This document shows, in pieces, positions 61,137 to 64,000 of a stretch of DNA of 64,000 nt. Positions within the stretch are counted from its first letter, which is position 1; every line of letters begins with the position of its first letter. The notes under the pieces are model-generated. The model ran no database searches. It was given only the letters and a program-made list of their open reading frames with translations, and was not told the origin of the DNA. The position numbers and the translations under genes are program-made. The DNA lies in the NCBI RefSeq assembly GCF_042453785.1, contig NC_091674.1:4332001-4396000 (forward strand), in the 5' to 3' direction. This DNA is from Malus domestica. Taxonomy: Eukaryota > Streptophyta > Magnoliopsida > Rosales > Rosaceae.

Positions 61137-63100
61137 TATGTTTGATTAATCTCCAATTAGTGGATAATAATTAATTAATTTTTTTGTTAATATTAATAGA
61201 TATTCATCAGATTATCCATCACACCCACTAATTGAAGGAGATTGACAATGAAATAAGAAATTTCCCTGATTAATTAGTCGAATTAATTTAGTAATGCTCT
61301 TGATCGTCCTTGTAAAGTGTGGAAGATTTGGTGGTAAGGATAGTCTACACAATCATGTAAGGTGGAGAATTTGGATATCCACTTCTTCCATTTTAATTAG
61401 GCTTTTAATTATTGATAAATTATATTTTGTACCCTTGTAGTTTAGGACAAACCATAAAGGCGCCCTTGTACTTTGGTTCATGTTCTTTAGAAATTGACAC
61501 TTTACTACACTGGAAGTGACAAATTGCTATACTATTGATTCTTTAAAACCAAAACTGAACTGGCGACTATCAGAATGGCCAAATTGGAACCAATCTCAGA
61601 AATATAATTAATATCATAACAATGTTGGTGTTGTAGTGGCCCAAACACTCAATGTAGGAAGTTTAGGGTTTGAATTCTCAAGACTCATACTTTTAAGTTT
61701 TGACACATTTCCCATAATTTATGTCAGTTTAACTAAATCGACCACTCAAGATTTTGGAAATATGTTCAACGACTGCGCGCCCAGCTTGTATGGTACGTAA
61801 CTAAACCGAAATAACCAGAAACTAACGATTAAATAGTTAACAAACCAAAATTCTTACAAAATTCGGTTGGTTTTTGACGAATATCTAGTTTGGTAACTAC
61901 CAACCTAGTTGAATATTAGAAGTCTATCATGTTTCCAAGTATTTAATAACAGCAACCAGAAATCCTCAAAATATTTGACTCTTATCTACCAAATATAGTT
62001 TAGTAGGTAACAACATCATCATCATAACTCGTCACAATCTAGAGTTCATCGTCTTTCATGGTGAGGAACATCACAAGATTGGGAAATTTTACAATATTGG
62101 GTGGTGTAGGCAATAGTACTACCCTAATCAAAATTGACAATATCCTTCCAAAAGAGATGTCAAATTTTCGATGGAAATGTCATTGTGCATATTTGATATA
62201 AAAAATCCATCCAACAAAAATGTTATGCGCTAACTGGATTTGAAACCTTTGTGATTATGAGTCAAATTTATTTTTTATTAGTTTAATGGTGGGTCCCTTA
62301 TTCGGTTGGAACATATCTTTTTTAGTCGTATGCATTTCTTTTTATTAAAAATGAAAATTTCAAGTCACTTAGTATTACAGTCTAGTAATATCTCTTCACT
62401 TGTAAGTGATAAGTTATGTTCAGTTCGCGCCAAAAGCGAATTTGAACCACATTATTGCTAGCTCATTGTGAGGTATAGTCTACTCCCCTATCCCCATAGT
62501 ATAGAAAATATTGTTTGTTTAAAAAAAATGAAAATTTCAGTAACTGAGGATGAATAAGGTCACTTATACTCATAAGTCAAACCGACGTCTTGTCATCCCA
62601 AAAATAATTTTCGTCTAGCCAAGTGTCATGAATAGCATCTCGCTTGCATATATTTAAATTCTCGTTGTTTATAACCGATTCAACGGTCAGAAACTTTTTC
62701 CTCTTTAGAAATCAAATTTTCCCTCCAAAACTCAAAACTACTTTTCCATAAATGGTAAACAAAAATCCTTAAAATTTTGCAAAATAAAATCCACAATTTA
62801 TTTGCCATAACCTCATTAGAGAGGATAAATTTTTTAAGGTACCGAGAAACCGGCCCGATACACCAAGTGTCATAATACAATTAGTTTGACACTTGAACAA
62901 CGGGAGCGTATTTCCAGCACACTAGAAAATCTCTCTTTAAATAGGAGAGAAACATCTAATGTGGATTTTCTTATCTTAGCAAGAACATCTCTTGATACCT
63001 TCCAACTTCTTCACATACTGAAAGTCCCCCTTTCCCTCTGTCACCATTCAGAATTCAAAAACTTGCTAGTAACTTCCATGGTGGCAGTTTAGTCATTTTG
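61137..63100. other. AT-rich intergenic stretch, no gene
   Basis: No gene is seen. At 62361-62525 lies a right-end fragment of the MITE family at 35673-36110. From about 62860 on it is probably promoter sequence of the gene starting near 63110. Confidence 0.35.
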
Positions 63101-63109
63101 CTACTATTT

Positions 63110-63441
63110 CCTATCTCTATCCACTTCATTGACACATCCCTCTCTCTCTCTCTCTCGGATTTCTCTAACCAAACCAGAGCGTGCGTCACCGACTCCCTCC
63201 ATAGCTTTCAAGTTCCAACCATCAGAAGCACTTAACCATCACAAAGTGCTTCTAATCCAAAAGCACTCAATATATTCCTATACTCTCTGCTTTGTTCCTA
63301 TCTTCCTGTATCATAATTCAGTCGTAGAATTTTGCTTCCATTGCTCTTTGGTCTCGCTATCAATCACTCTTTCAAGTGCTTATTTAAGTCGTTTAATCCC
63401 AAATTCAAAAACCCAAGTTCGGAAACTGCCTGATAATCTCT
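63110..63441 (+). promoter_or_regulatory. Probable 5' leader exon of a gene extending beyond the window
   Basis: A (CT)n tract (63140-63156), C/T-rich sequence and a strong donor (ctct|gtaagtt at 63441/63442) look like a plant 5'-UTR exon followed by an intron. A candidate acceptor attttgcag lies at about 63791-63799. The coding part is not in the window, so no product can be named. The open frame across 63129-63491 runs through the donor and is probably not translated. Confidence 0.45.
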
Positions 63442-64000
63442 GTAAGTTCTTATTTTCCATGATCTTTGATGACTGTACCTTAAATTCTTAACCTTTTAAT
63501 TGCTTATTTTGTTGGGTTTCTGCGTTTTCTTTGTTTCTGTTGCTTACCCTTTTCTTGGTATGTTTTGATAACTTTGCATATATTGATGATTTGCTAAAAA
63601 TGTTAGTGCACAAGAACTAAATCCATGCGCCTCAGAGTGTTGTTTTTTATACATAATTTCCGAAAAAACTCTAGTGACAATCTTAGTTGACTAATTATAC
63701 AATTTGTTTATTTGGTTAGATTTGTTTTCTTTTTCTTTTGAAGCAATTCCGAGCCGCGTATTTGCTATGAAAGGCTTGGTGGGAATTGGGATTTTGCAGA
63801 CGTGATGGAGTGTTGAGTGTAAAAGGGTTAGCTTCTATTGCTGTGCACATGTCTGGTTTTTAAACGAATTTCGCAGAACTGTTGGAATGTTGAGGATTAT
63901 GTGTTGTGGATTAGAATGATATACATTATTGTCTCAGAATTATCAAGCTTTTCATGACTGAAATGATGAGAATTCTTTCCCAGTTGGCTATGTTAGGATC

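Overview
The window is nuclear DNA from a dicot plant, most likely a rosaceous species of the apple/pear group. The genes have many GT-AG introns and plant-only families: a CDPK, a type I MADS-box gene, and a homologue of the apple Mal d 1-associated protein. It also holds a Cassandra-type TRIM carrying 5S rRNA sequence and dense nested transposons. The species assignment is inference; no search was run.

Positions 1-38,600 are repeat-dominated. A Mutator-like element (129-7974) has long terminal inverted repeats and a perfect 9-bp target duplication; its decayed transposase is split by a 3.2-kb LTR-like insertion (1878-5050). A LINE RNase H remnant follows near 9.3-9.8 kb. A PIF/Harbinger element (about 11240-15784) has both of its genes broken and ends about 110 bp before an M-alpha MADS-box gene, which itself looks frameshifted. 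Next come a solo LTR (17546-17900), an intact four-exon gene with two Myb/SANT-like modules (20485-22106, minus strand), a TRIM holding a hAT-type element, a hAT MITE with a perfect 8-bp duplication, and a nest at 27941-35527. In that nest a long LTR-like unit carries a Cassandra element and a non-autonomous LTR element whose interior contains host-like sequence.

Positions 38,600-56,100 are gene-rich. On the plus strand in order: a 10-exon START/SRPBCC-like protein gene, HSCB (iron-sulfur co-chaperone), a tRNA-Arg(TCT), the Mal d 1-associated protein homologue, and a group I-like CDPK. Exon joins were set by eye from GT-AG sites and checked for reading-frame phase; all four protein genes and the Myb-like gene sum to whole codons. 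The products act separately (lipid-binding-type fold, mitochondrial Fe-S assembly, calcium signalling) and nothing suggests an operon-like unit.

From 56,100 to the end there is AT-rich intergenic DNA with two hAT MITEs 42 bp apart, SINE-like and MITE fragments, a GC-richer promoter-like island (about 60540-60840), and near 63,100 what looks like the 5' leader of a gene running off the right edge. I found no convincing novel biological system. The most unusual items are the hairpin arrays inside the two long LTR-like units, the duplicated N-terminal lipidation motif of the CDPK, the host-like sequence inside the 31741-35356 element, and the broken MADS gene beside the Harbinger element.
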